A program made the position numbers and the translations under genes. Below, piece by piece: positions 1-7,842 of a stretch of DNA of 7,842 nt (positions are counted from its first letter, which is position 1; every line of letters starts with the position of its first letter). The DNA comes from an uncultured Aquimonas sp. (GTDB lineage Bacteria; Pseudomonadota; Gammaproteobacteria; Xanthomonadales; Xanthomonadaceae): contig CAMLOR010000157.1 in assembly GCA_946481615.1 (NCBI GenBank), forward strand, positions 1 to 7,842, written 5' to 3'. The notes beneath the pieces are model-generated. The model made no database searches and was not told where the DNA came from. It was given only the letters and a program-made list of their open reading frames with translations.

Positions 1-896
1 GCCGCCATCGAGAGCGGCAAGTGGACGCCGGAATCGACGGTGGAGACCGCGCCGGGCTATCTGCCGATCCACGGTTACACCATCAAGGACTTCAAGAACT
101 ACGGCACGCTCACGCTGGGCGGCGTGCTGATCAAGTCCTCGAACGTGGGCGCGACCAAGATCGCCGACACGCTGAGCAACGAGCATCAGCACGACATGTA
201 TCGCCGCTTCGGCCTGGGCGAAGCCACGGGCAGCGGTTTCCCGGGCGAATCGGCCGGCGTGCTGCCGGGGCCGGGCCAGTGGGGTCCGACAGAGAAGGCC
301 ACGATCTCCTACGGCTACGGGCTTTCGACCACGGCGCTGCAGCTCGCGCGTGCATACGCGGCGATCGGCAACGGTGGCCGCCTGATCGAACCGACCTTCG
401 TGAAGGGCGCCAACAATCCCAGCGAGCAGGTGATCGACCCGGCACTCGCGAACCAGCTCGTCGGCATGCTGGAGAACGTCACCGGTCCGGGCGGCACGGC
501 CACGAAGGCCAACGTGATGGGCTATCGCGTGGGCGGCAAGACCGGCACCTCGCGCAAGGCCAGCGGCGGCGGCTACGCCGACAAGCGCTACACCTCGGTG
601 TTCGTGGGCCTGGTGCCGATCAGCGCGCCCAAGTTCGCGATGGCGGTGGTGGTCAACGATCCGCAGTCGCGCGACACGCTGGGCCAGCTCGTGTACGGCG
701 GCGGCGCGGTGGCCGCGCCCGTCTTCCACGACGTGATGGACGGCGCGCTGCGCCTGATGGACGTGATGCCCGACAACGTCGAGCAGTACTACGTGGCGAC
801 GGAAAACGCCACGCTGCCCGTGCCGATGGAACCGGCGCCGGAAGAGGTCGTGGACGGCTACGTGCCGGAACTGCACGTGGCGGAGGCGGCGCAGTG

Positions 897-897
<1 letters not shown>
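1..897 (+). CDS. ftsI: FtsI/PBP3, septal peptidoglycan D,D-transpeptidase (3' part)
   Basis: The 298 visible residues are the C-terminal half of a class B penicillin-binding protein; the gene enters from the left edge in frame 1 and stops with TGA at 895-897. Two of the three transpeptidase motifs are visible: SSN (visible residues 46-48, bases 136-144) and KTGT (residues 180-183, bases 538-549). Their separation of about 134 residues matches E. coli FtsI. The active-site SxxK serine, the N-terminal membrane anchor and the pedestal domain would lie upstream of the window. FtsI acts in the periplasm, cross-linking septal peptidoglycan made by FtsW, which is encoded four genes downstream. After the transpeptidase fold (about residue 255) comes a roughly 40-residue acidic, proline-containing tail. 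Its position directly before murE is the standard dcw order. Class assignment is firm; a spoVD/pbpB-type relative is excluded by context rather than by direct sight of the N-terminus. Confidence 0.96.
882..886 (+). promoter_or_regulatory. Shine-Dalgarno site for murE
   Basis: GGAGG lies inside the last codons of ftsI. It is 10 bases from the ATG at 897 but 7 bases from an in-frame GTG at 894. The 7-base spacing recurs at murF, murG and murC, so this site leaves the exact murE start open. Confidence 0.7.
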
Positions 898-2344
<1,447 letters not shown>

Positions 2345-2348
<4 letters not shown>

Positions 2349-3730
2349 AGCCCTTCCTGCTCTCCGAAGCCGCCGCCTGGTGCAACGGCACGGTCCGCGG
2401 CGCCGACGTCGAGATCGGCAGCGTCGCCACCGACACCCGCAAGGACATGCGCGGGGCGCTGTTCGTCGCGCTCAAGGGCGAGAACTTCGACGCCCACGAC
2501 TTCGTTCTGAAGGCCGCGGAGCAGGGAGCGGTCGCGCTGCTGGTGGCGCGCCCCGTCGATTCGATGCTGCCGCAGCTGGTCTGCTCCGACACCCAGATCG
2601 CGCTGGGCGATCTCGCGCGTGGCCTCTCGCAGGGCCGCAGCGCGCGCGTCATCGGCCTCACCGGCAGCAACGGCAAGACCACGGTGAAGACGCTGACCCG
2701 CGCGATCCTGGCGCGCGTCGGCGAAACCTACGCCAACCCGGGCAACCGCAACAACGAGATCGGCCTGCCGCTGGCGCTGATCGAGCAGCCGGAGGACGCG
2801 CGCTTCGCGATCTACGAAATGGGCGCCGGCCAGCCGGGTGACATCGCTTATCTCGCGAACATCGCGCGGCCGTCGATCGGCCTCGTCAACAATGTGGCCG
2901 CGGCGCATCTGGAGCGCATGGGTTCGCTGCTCGGCGTGGCCGAGACCAAGGGCGCGATCTACGACGCGCTGCCCGCCGACGGCATCGCGGTGATCAATGC
3001 CGACGACGCCTTCGCGCCGCTGTTCGCGCAGCGCGCCGGTACGCGCCGCATCGTGCGCTTCGGCCTCGAAGGCACGGCCGACCTGCGCGCCGCCGACGTG
3101 CGGATCGACGCAGAGGGCGCACGCTTCGTGCTGCGCACGCCGGATGGCGAACAGGCCGTCGCGCTCGGCCTGCCCGGCCGCCACAACCTGATGAACGCGC
3201 TGGCCGCGGCTTCGCTCGCCTACGCCGCCGGCGCTTCGCTGCCGGCCATCGCCGAAGGCCTCGAACACGCCGAGCGCGTGCCGGGCCGCCAGACGCCGCA
3301 TCGCCTGCGCAACGGCGCGCTGCTGATCGACGACAGCTACAACGCCAATCCGGGTTCGGTGCGCGCCGCCATCGCCACGCTGGCGCAGGGCGCGGGCGAG
3401 GCCTGGCTGGTGCTGGGCGACATGCGCGAGCTCGGCTCCGGCGAGCGCCATCTGCATGCCGAGATGGGCGACGCCGCGCGCGACGGCGGCGTCCGCCGCC
3501 TGTTCACTGTCGGCCCGCTGAGCGAGAACGCCACGCGCGCCTTCGGCCCCGGCGCTCGCCATTACGAATCGCAGGAGGCGCTGGTGCAGGCGCTCCGCCA
3601 CGAACTCGCGGAACCCGAAGACATGTCCCACGTTCGCTGCCTGGTGAAAGGCTCGCGCGGCAGCCGCATGGACCGCATCGTCAGCGCGCTGCTGGGCGGC
3701 GGCGACACGGAGGTCGGCCATGCTGCTTGA
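2345..3730 (+). CDS. murF: MurF, UDP-MurNAc-tripeptide:D-Ala-D-Ala ligase
   Basis: This 461-residue cytoplasmic Mur ligase adds the D-Ala-D-Ala dipeptide, completing UDP-MurNAc-pentapeptide, the substrate of MraY encoded next. Motifs in order are the P-loop [10 protein letters not shown] (104-113), NRNNEIGLP (134-142), EMGA (158-161), NNVAAAHLE (182-190), a Lys at 202 in [10 protein letters not shown] at the usual carbamylation site, DSYNANP (330-336), GDMRELG (358-364) and VKGSRGSRM (434-442). The DSYNANP and GDMRELG motifs separate MurF from the paralogous MurE and MurC in this window. Length is normal for the family (about 450-460). ATG 2345 overlaps the murE stop as ATGA, preceded by GGAGG at good spacing. 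The 3' end runs 11 bases into mraY, so the last codons also supply mraY's ribosome binding site. Nothing is missing or broken. Confidence 0.97.
3709..3713 (+). promoter_or_regulatory. Shine-Dalgarno site for mraY
   Basis: GGAGG lies 6 bases before the ATG at 3720, inside murF. It fixes the mraY start within murF and so the 11-base overlap, the longest in the window. Homology to MraY from its first residues agrees. Confidence 0.8.
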
Positions 3731-4802
3731 GCTGGCATTGTGGCTCGAACGATTCAGCAGCTTCTTCGGCGTGTTCGAGTACATCACGCTGCGCGCCATC
3801 CTGGCCGCGCTCACCGCGCTCGCGGTGTCGCTGCTGATGGGGCCCGCGGTGATCCGCAAGCTGGCGAGCTACAAGGGCGGCCAGCCGATCCGCGACGACG
3901 GTCCGAAATCGCATTTCTCCAAGGCCGGCACGCCCACGATGGGCGGTGTGCTGATCCTGGCCGCAGTCGCGATCGCGACGCTGCTGTGGGGCAATCTCGG
4001 CAACCGTTACACCTGGATCGTGCTGGGCGTGCTGGTGGCCTTCGGCGTGGTCGGCTGGATCGACGACTACCGCAAGGTGGTGCGGCGCGATCCGAAGGGC
4101 CTGCCCGCCAAGGCCAAATACGCGATGCAGTCGATCTTCGGCCTGGCGGCCGCCATCGCGCTGTACTGGAGCGCCGATGTGCCGGCGGCAACGGCGTTCT
4201 ACGTGCCGTTCTTCAAGACGATCGTGTGGCCGCTGGGCGCCGTGTTCGTGGTCATCGCGTACTTCTGGATCGTCGGGTTCTCGAACGCGGTGAACCTGAC
4301 CGACGGCCTCGACGGTCTCGCGATCATGCCAAGCGTGCTGGTGGCCGGCGGCCTCGGCGTGTTCGCGTATCTGTCGGGCCATGCGGTGTTCGCGGACTAC
4401 CTGCAGATTCCGAAGATTCCCGGTTCGGGCGAACTGGCGATCATCTGCGCGGGCATCTGCGGCGCGGGCCTCGGCTTCCTGTGGTTCAACACCTATCCCG
4501 CGCAGGTGTTCATGGGCGACATCGGCGCGCTGGCGCTGGGTGCGGCACTCGGCTGCATCGCGGTGATCGTGCGCCAGGAACTGGTGCTGGTCGTGATGGG
4601 CGGCATCTTCGTCATCGAGACGCTGTCGGTGATGATCCAGGTCGCCTCGTTCAAGCTCACCGGCCGCCGCGTGTTCCGCATGGCGCCCATCCATCACCAC
4701 TTCGAGCTGAAAGGCTGGCCGGAGCCGCGCGTGATCGTGCGCTTCTGGATCATCTCGGTGGTGCTGGTGCTGATCGGCCTCGCCACGTTGAAGGTGCGCT
4801 GA
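3720..4802 (+). CDS. mraY: MraY, phospho-N-acetylmuramoyl-pentapeptide transferase
   Basis: This integral inner-membrane enzyme of 360 residues (same length as E. coli MraY) transfers phospho-MurNAc-pentapeptide from UDP to undecaprenyl phosphate on the cytoplasmic face, making lipid I. About ten hydrophobic segments can be traced. Diagnostic motifs are [13 protein letters not shown] (64-76), the DDY aspartates (D115, D116), [10 protein letters not shown] (192-201), [11 protein letters not shown] (264-274, containing D267) and the MraY-specific MAPIHHHFE (321-329), which excludes the WecA/TagO branch of the family. The C-terminus ends in LATLKVR, as in E. coli. In the FMGD motif, Ala269 stands where E. 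coli has Ser. The gene starts inside murF and its TGA shares a base with the ftsW ATG (TGATG). In E. coli murD follows mraY; here ftsW follows directly. Confidence 0.98.
   Translation: MLLELALWLERFSSFFGVFEYITLRAILAALTALAVSLLMGPAVIRKLASYKGGQPIRDDGPKSHFSKAGTPTMGGVLILAAVAIATLLWGNLGNRYTWIVLGVLVAFGVVGWIDDYRKVVRRDPKGLPAKAKYAMQSIFGLAAAIALYWSADVPAATAFYVPFFKTIVWPLGAVFVVIAYFWIVGFSNAVNLTDGLDGLAIMPSVLVAGGLGVFAYLSGHAVFADYLQIPKIPGSGELAIICAGICGAGLGFLWFNTYPAQVFMGDIGALALGAALGCIAVIVRQELVLVVMGGIFVIETLSVMIQVASFKLTGRRVFRMAPIHHHFELKGWPEPRVIVRFWIISVVLVLIGLATLKVR
4790..4794 (+). promoter_or_regulatory. Weaker Shine-Dalgarno site for ftsW
   Basis: GAAGG lies 7 bases before the ATG at 4802, in the last codons of mraY. 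It departs from the GGAGG seen before murE, murF, mraY and murC. This suggests somewhat weaker initiation, or reliance on coupling to mraY termination one base away. Confidence 0.5.
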
Positions 4803-6124
4803 TGCTCGGCGAACGCTTCCGCCAGGCCTTCCGCCTCGACGAGATCGAGGGCCGCTACGACCGCGTGCTGTTCGCCGCGGCGACGGCGCTGGCCGCGCTC
4901 GGCCTGGTGATGGTGGCGTCGAGCTCGATCGCGATCGGCGAGGGCCTCGACGTGGGCCCGTTCTATTTCCTGACGCGCCATGTGATCTTCATGGCCGGCG
5001 GGCTGGTGCTGGCCTTCGCGATGGCGCGCATCGAGCTCAAGCACATCGAGAAGAGCAGCCACCTGCTGCTGCTGATGTGCTTCGTGCTGCTGTTGCTGGT
5101 GTTCGTGCCCGGCATCGGCAAGACCGTCAACGGCGCGCGGCGCTGGCTCAACTTCGGCATCTCCGGCTTCCAGGCCGTCGAGGCCGTGAAGTTGATGCTG
5201 ATCGTGTGGCTGGCGAGCTATCTCGTGCGTTTCCGCGAGCAGGTGCAATCGCAGTGGCTCGGGATGCTCAAGCCGTTCGGCGTGGCCGCGGGCCTGGTGG
5301 CGGTGCTGTTGCTGCAGCCGGACTTCGGCTCGGCGGTGCTGATCCTCGCCATCACCGGCGGCATGGTGTGGCTGGGCGGCGTGCGCATCCGCAATCTGCT
5401 GGCGCCGGCGCTGCTCGCCGTGCCGGTGCTCGGCGGTGCCGCGATCATCGAACCGTATCGCGTCAAGCGCCTGACCTCCTTCCTCGATCCCTGGCAGGAC
5501 CCGTTCAACGACGGCTTCCAGCTCACCCAGGCGCTGATCGCGATCGGCCGCGGCGAGTGGTTCGGGGTGGGCCTGGGCGGCAGCATCCAGAAGCTGTTCT
5601 ACCTGCCGGAAGCGCACACCGATTTCATCTTCGCGGTGATCGCGGAGGAACTCGGCTTCTTCGGCATCCTCTGTGTGCTGGCGTTGTTCGCCTTGCTGGT
5701 GGGACGCGCCTTCGTGCTCGGCCTGCGCGCGGTCGAACTCGGTCGCCATTTCGCGGGTTACTGCGCCTTCGGCGTGGCGCTGTGGATCGGCCTGCAGGCG
5801 CTGGTGTCGATCGGTGTGAACCTCGGTGTGCTGCCGACCAAGGGCTTGACGCTGCCGCTGATCTCGTCGGGCGGTTCCTCGGTGCTGATGACCTGCGCCG
5901 CGGTCGGCCTGCTGCTGCGCGTGAGCTACGAGCTCGATCGCGCGCAGCGCCAGGTGGCACGCGTGCGCACGGCGGTGAACGCGGCCACGCTCGATGCCGA
6001 GACCGCCGATGCCATCGATCCGGTGCCGCCGGTGGTCGATCCGCGTGCGAATCCGCGCCATCGCGTCGAGCCCACGCTCGGCACCTTCGGCACCGCGCCG
6101 CTGCCCTCGGGAGCGCGCGCATGA
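4802..6124 (+). CDS. ftsW: FtsW, SEDS-family septal peptidoglycan glycosyltransferase
   Basis: This inner-membrane SEDS protein of 440 residues polymerises lipid II into glycan strands at the division septum together with FtsI. A short cytoplasmic N-terminus (about 1-20) precedes roughly ten membrane segments ending near residue 375. Family landmarks are NGARRWL (110-116), QPDFGSA (172-178), the large loop segment LPEAHTDFIFA (268-278), whose Asp274 aligns with the catalytic SEDS aspartate, AEELG (281-285) and LPTKGLTLPLISSGGSS (344-360). FtsW rather than RodA is called from the dcw context and the LPTKGLTLP form of the last motif. Two variants stand out: Ser355 where E. coli FtsW has Tyr (ISYGGSS), and QAVEAVK (124-130), which lacks the Pro seen at this site in E. 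coli. Residues from about 378 form a 60-residue soluble tail rich in Ala, Arg and Pro. The start at 4802 overlaps the mraY stop by one base; the end overlaps murG as ATGA. Confidence 0.97.
   Translation: MLGERFRQAFRLDEIEGRYDRVLFAAATALAALGLVMVASSSIAIGEGLDVGPFYFLTRHVIFMAGGLVLAFAMARIELKHIEKSSHLLLLMCFVLLLLVFVPGIGKTVNGARRWLNFGISGFQAVEAVKLMLIVWLASYLVRFREQVQSQWLGMLKPFGVAAGLVAVLLLQPDFGSAVLILAITGGMVWLGGVRIRNLLAPALLAVPVLGGAAIIEPYRVKRLTSFLDPWQDPFNDGFQLTQALIAIGRGEWFGVGLGGSIQKLFYLPEAHTDFIFAVIAEELGFFGILCVLALFALLVGRAFVLGLRAVELGRHFAGYCAFGVALWIGLQALVSIGVNLGVLPTKGLTLPLISSGGSSVLMTCAAVGLLLRVSYELDRAQRQVARVRTAVNAATLDAETADAIDPVPPVVDPRANPRHRVEPTLGTFGTAPLPSGARA
6109..6113 (+). promoter_or_regulatory. Shine-Dalgarno site for murG
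   Basis: GGGAG in the last codons of ftsW lies 7 bases before the ATG at 6121 and supports that start. Confidence 0.6.
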
Positions 6125-7209
6125 ACCGTCCGGACGCGCCCGTGATGATCCTCGCCGGCGGCACGGGCGGGCACATCTTCCCCGGGCTCGCCGTGGCGCG
6201 CGTGCTGCGTGCGCGCGGCGTGCCGGTGGTGTGGCTGGGTTCCTCGCACGGGCTCGAGAACAAGCTGGTGCCGGCCGCCGACATCACGCTCGACACCATC
6301 GCGGTGAGCGCGCTGCGCGGCCGCGGCGCCTTGTCGCTGCTGCTGGCGCCGCTGCGGCTGGCGCGTTCGCTGTGGCAGGCGCTGGGCGTGCTGCGCCGGC
6401 GTCGTCCGCGCAGCGTGTTGAGCCTGGGCGGTTTCGCGGCCGGCCCCGGCGGCGTAGCGGCGTGGCTGCTGCGCCGGCCGCTGCTGGTGCACGAGCAGAA
6501 TCGCGTGCCGGGATTCACCAATCGCGCGCTGGCCTCGATCGCGCGACGCGTGCTGACGGGTTTCCCGGAAGTGTTCCCGCGTTCGCTCGATGCGGAAGCG
6601 GTGGGCAATCCGGTGCGGCCGGAAATCGCTGCGGTGGCCGCGCCGGGCGAGCGCTTCGCGGCCCGCAACGGCCTGCGTCGCGTGCTGGTGCTGGGCGGCA
6701 GCCAGGGTGCGCGTGCGCTCAACGAGGCCGTGCCGCAGGCGCTGGCCGCGCTGCGCATCGAGCAGCCGATCGAAGTGCGCCATCAGTGCGGCACGCGTCA
6801 TCTCGAACAGGCGCAGCAGGCCTACGTCGGAACAACACTGGCCGCGCGCGTCGAGCCTTTCATCGACGACATGGCCGAAGCCTATGCCTGGGCTGATCTC
6901 GTGATCTGCCGCGCCGGCGCCTTGACGCTGGCGGAACTCGCCGCCGTCGGCGTGGCCGCGGTGCTGGTGCCTTATCCGCATGCGGTCGACGATCATCAAA
7001 CGCGCAACGGCGAGTTCCTGGTCGCGAATGGCGCCGCGCGGCTCGTGAAAGAGAACGACGGTCTCGCTGCGAATCTCGTGCGCGAGCTGGGCGAGTTGCT
7101 GCCGTCGCGGTCGCGGCTGCTGCAGATGGCGAACGCGGCGCGGGCACAGGCGCGCATCGATGCCGCGGAGCGCGTCGCGGATGTGTGTCTGGCGGAGGCG
7201 CGGGCATGA
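6121..7209 (+). CDS. murG: MurG, lipid II synthase (UDP-GlcNAc:lipid I GlcNAc transferase)
   Basis: This 362-residue GT-B glycosyltransferase (family GT28) acts on the cytoplasmic face of the inner membrane, adding GlcNAc to lipid I from MraY to give lipid II, the substrate of FtsW. The N-domain has the glycine-rich loop [10 protein letters not shown] (13-22), a second G-rich loop GGFAAGPGG (103-111) and HEQN (124-127). The C-domain has the third loop GGSQGA (192-197) and the UDP-GlcNAc-binding stretch [11 protein letters not shown] (263-273) followed by DDHQTRN (290-296). A basic, hydrophobic stretch around 64-95 (repeated Arg and Leu) fits the membrane-associating patch of the family. Length is normal (E. 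coli 355). ATG 6121 overlaps the ftsW stop by four bases; the glycine-rich loop begins 12 residues in, leaving little room for another start. The end overlaps murC as ATGA. Confidence 0.97.
   Translation: MNRPDAPVMILAGGTGGHIFPGLAVARVLRARGVPVVWLGSSHGLENKLVPAADITLDTIAVSALRGRGALSLLLAPLRLARSLWQALGVLRRRRPRSVLSLGGFAAGPGGVAAWLLRRPLLVHEQNRVPGFTNRALASIARRVLTGFPEVFPRSLDAEAVGNPVRPEIAAVAAPGERFAARNGLRRVLVLGGSQGARALNEAVPQALAALRIEQPIEVRHQCGTRHLEQAQQAYVGTTLAARVEPFIDDMAEAYAWADLVICRAGALTLAELAAVGVAAVLVPYPHAVDDHQTRNGEFLVANGAARLVKENDGLAANLVRELGELLPSRSRLLQMANAARAQARIDAAERVADVCLAEARA
7194..7198 (+). promoter_or_regulatory. Shine-Dalgarno site for murC
   Basis: GGAGG in the last codons of murG lies 7 bases before the ATG at 7206, matching the murF arrangement. 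Confidence 0.75.
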
Positions 7210-7842
7210 AGCGTCTGCAGACCGGTGGCGATCTCGCCAGCAGCTTCCGCCACGTGCATTTCGTCGGCATCGGCGGCGTGGGCATGAGCGGCATCGCCGA
7301 GGTGCTTTCGACGCTGGGCTACACGGTGTCGGGGTCCGACCAGGGCGACAACGCCACCACGCGCCGGCTCGCGGGCCTGGGCGTGAAGGTGTTCCGCGGC
7401 CATGCGGCCGCGCAGATCGACGGCGCCGACGTCGTCGTCGTCAGCAGCGCGATCAAGTCGGACAATCCGGAGCTGCTGGCCGCGCGCGAGAAGCGCGTGC
7501 CGATCGTGCCGCGCGCCGAGATGTTGGCCGAGCTGATGCGCTTCCGCCGCGGCATCGCGGTGGCGGGCACGCACGGCAAGACCACGACGACGAGCCTCGT
7601 CGCCAGCGTGCTGTCGGAAGCCGGCATGGACCCGACCTTCGTGATCGGCGGCCAGCTGCTGTCGGCCGGCGCCAACGCGCGCCTGGGCGGCGGCGAGTGG
7701 CTGGTGGCGGAGGCCGACGAGAGCGACGGTTCCTTCCTGCGCCTGACGCCGCTGATCGCGGTGGTCACCAACATCGACGCCGATCATCTCGAGAACTACG
7801 GCGGCGACTTCGCCAACGTGCAGAAGGCGTTCTCGGAATTCC
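7206..7842 (+). CDS. murC: MurC, UDP-MurNAc:L-alanine ligase (5' part)
   Basis: The first 212 residues of MurC are present; the frame is still open at the right edge. MurC is about 470-490 residues in relatives, so under half is visible. It ligates L-Ala to UDP-MurNAc in the cytoplasm, the first peptide-adding step. The N-terminal Rossmann-like domain shows [13 protein letters not shown] (20-32) and SGSD (42-45). The ATPase domain shows the P-loop [10 protein letters not shown] (120-129), EADESDGSF (169-177) and TNIDADH (188-194). HGKTTT with EADESD is typical of MurC, and of its close relative Mpl; the dcw position right after murG favours MurC. ATG 7206 overlaps the murG stop (ATGA), with GGAGG 7 bases upstream. 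The C-terminal ligase domain lies outside the window. No frameshift or internal stop is visible. Confidence 0.96.
   Translation, partial: MKRLQTGGDLASSFRHVHFVGIGGVGMSGIAEVLSTLGYTVSGSDQGDNATTRRLAGLGVKVFRGHAAAQIDGADVVVVSSAIKSDNPELLAAREKRVPIVPRAEMLAELMRFRRGIAVAGTHGKTTTTSLVASVLSEAGMDPTFVIGGQLLSAGANARLGGGEWLVAEADESDGSFLRLTPLIAVVTNIDADHLENYGGDFANVQKAFSEF

Noticed and set aside
21..896. An upstream extension of the murE frame across ftsI (292 extra codons)
   Set aside because: The frame is open by chance in G+C-rich DNA. The translated segment is Arg/Gly-rich without motifs and overlaps conserved FtsI transpeptidase sequence; murE begins at 894 or 897.
3740..4801. An upstream extension of the ftsW frame across mraY
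   Set aside because: The extension is an Arg-rich shadow of mraY. FtsW homology begins at the ATG at 4802.
5846..5851. TTGACG resembling a -35 promoter box in ftsW (also at 6922-6927 in murG)
   Set aside because: Neither has an A/T-rich -10 element at 16-18 bases downstream; both encode conserved Leu-Thr residues. Chance matches.
4694..6061. A 455-codon open frame on the minus strand opposite ftsW
   Set aside because: It is a composition artefact: its product is dominated by Gln, His, Arg and Ala, the antisense of Leu/Val/Ala-rich membrane helices. No plausible domain or independent ribosome binding site.
7431..7442. A (GTC)4 triplet repeat in murC that could be a slippage site
   Set aside because: It is four Val codons in the hydrophobic strand of the N-terminal domain and in frame. 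Any whole-unit change would not shift the frame, and four units is ordinary here.
7836..7841. GAATTC (an EcoRI site) at the very end of the window, possibly a cloning boundary
   Set aside because: The murC frame runs through it as normal Glu-Phe codons in a plausible MurC segment, so nothing indicates a junction or vector sequence.

Overview
This window is a stretch of the dcw (division and cell wall) cluster, entirely on the + strand: ftsI (3' part) - murE - murF - mraY - ftsW - murG - murC (5' part). It has no intergenic bases. Each gene starts at or before the stop of the previous one, and all six junctions overlap by 1 to 11 bases. I see no mobile element, RNA gene, CRISPR array, terminator or convincing promoter. 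The transcription start must lie upstream of the window, as expected for an internal slice of one long polycistronic unit.

The organism looks like a high-G+C Gram-negative bacterium, most likely a gammaproteobacterium of the Lysobacterales/Xanthomonadales. The reasons are the proteobacterial gene order, a MurE with the meso-diaminopimelate-type DNPR motif, a MraY close in sequence and equal in length (360 aa) to that of enterobacteria, strong G/C preference at third codon positions, and direct mraY-ftsW adjacency without murD. The family assignment is inference from recall of homologues, not from a search.

Layout: 1-897 carries the C-terminal half of the septal transpeptidase FtsI. 897-2348 is MurE and 2345-3730 is MurF, the two last cytoplasmic ligases that build UDP-MurNAc-pentapeptide. 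3720-4802 is MraY, which moves phospho-MurNAc-pentapeptide onto undecaprenyl phosphate (lipid I). 4802-6124 is FtsW, the SEDS glycan polymerase that partners FtsI. 6121-7209 is MurG (lipid I to lipid II). 7206-7842 is the first 212 residues of MurC, the L-alanine ligase that opens the peptide-adding pathway. Together they take UDP-MurNAc through stem-peptide synthesis and lipid II assembly to septal polymerisation and cross-linking.

I found no previously undescribed system; this is a conserved housekeeping region. The most informative observation is an absence: murD, which lies between mraY and ftsW in Escherichia coli and many other bacteria, is cleanly missing. In Xanthomonas a split route (MurD2 plus the epimerase MurL) replaces classical MurD, so the junction points to that route here. 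Smaller points are a GTG/ATG start ambiguity for murE, an 11-base murF/mraY overlap, and motif variants and a long C-terminal tail in FtsW.
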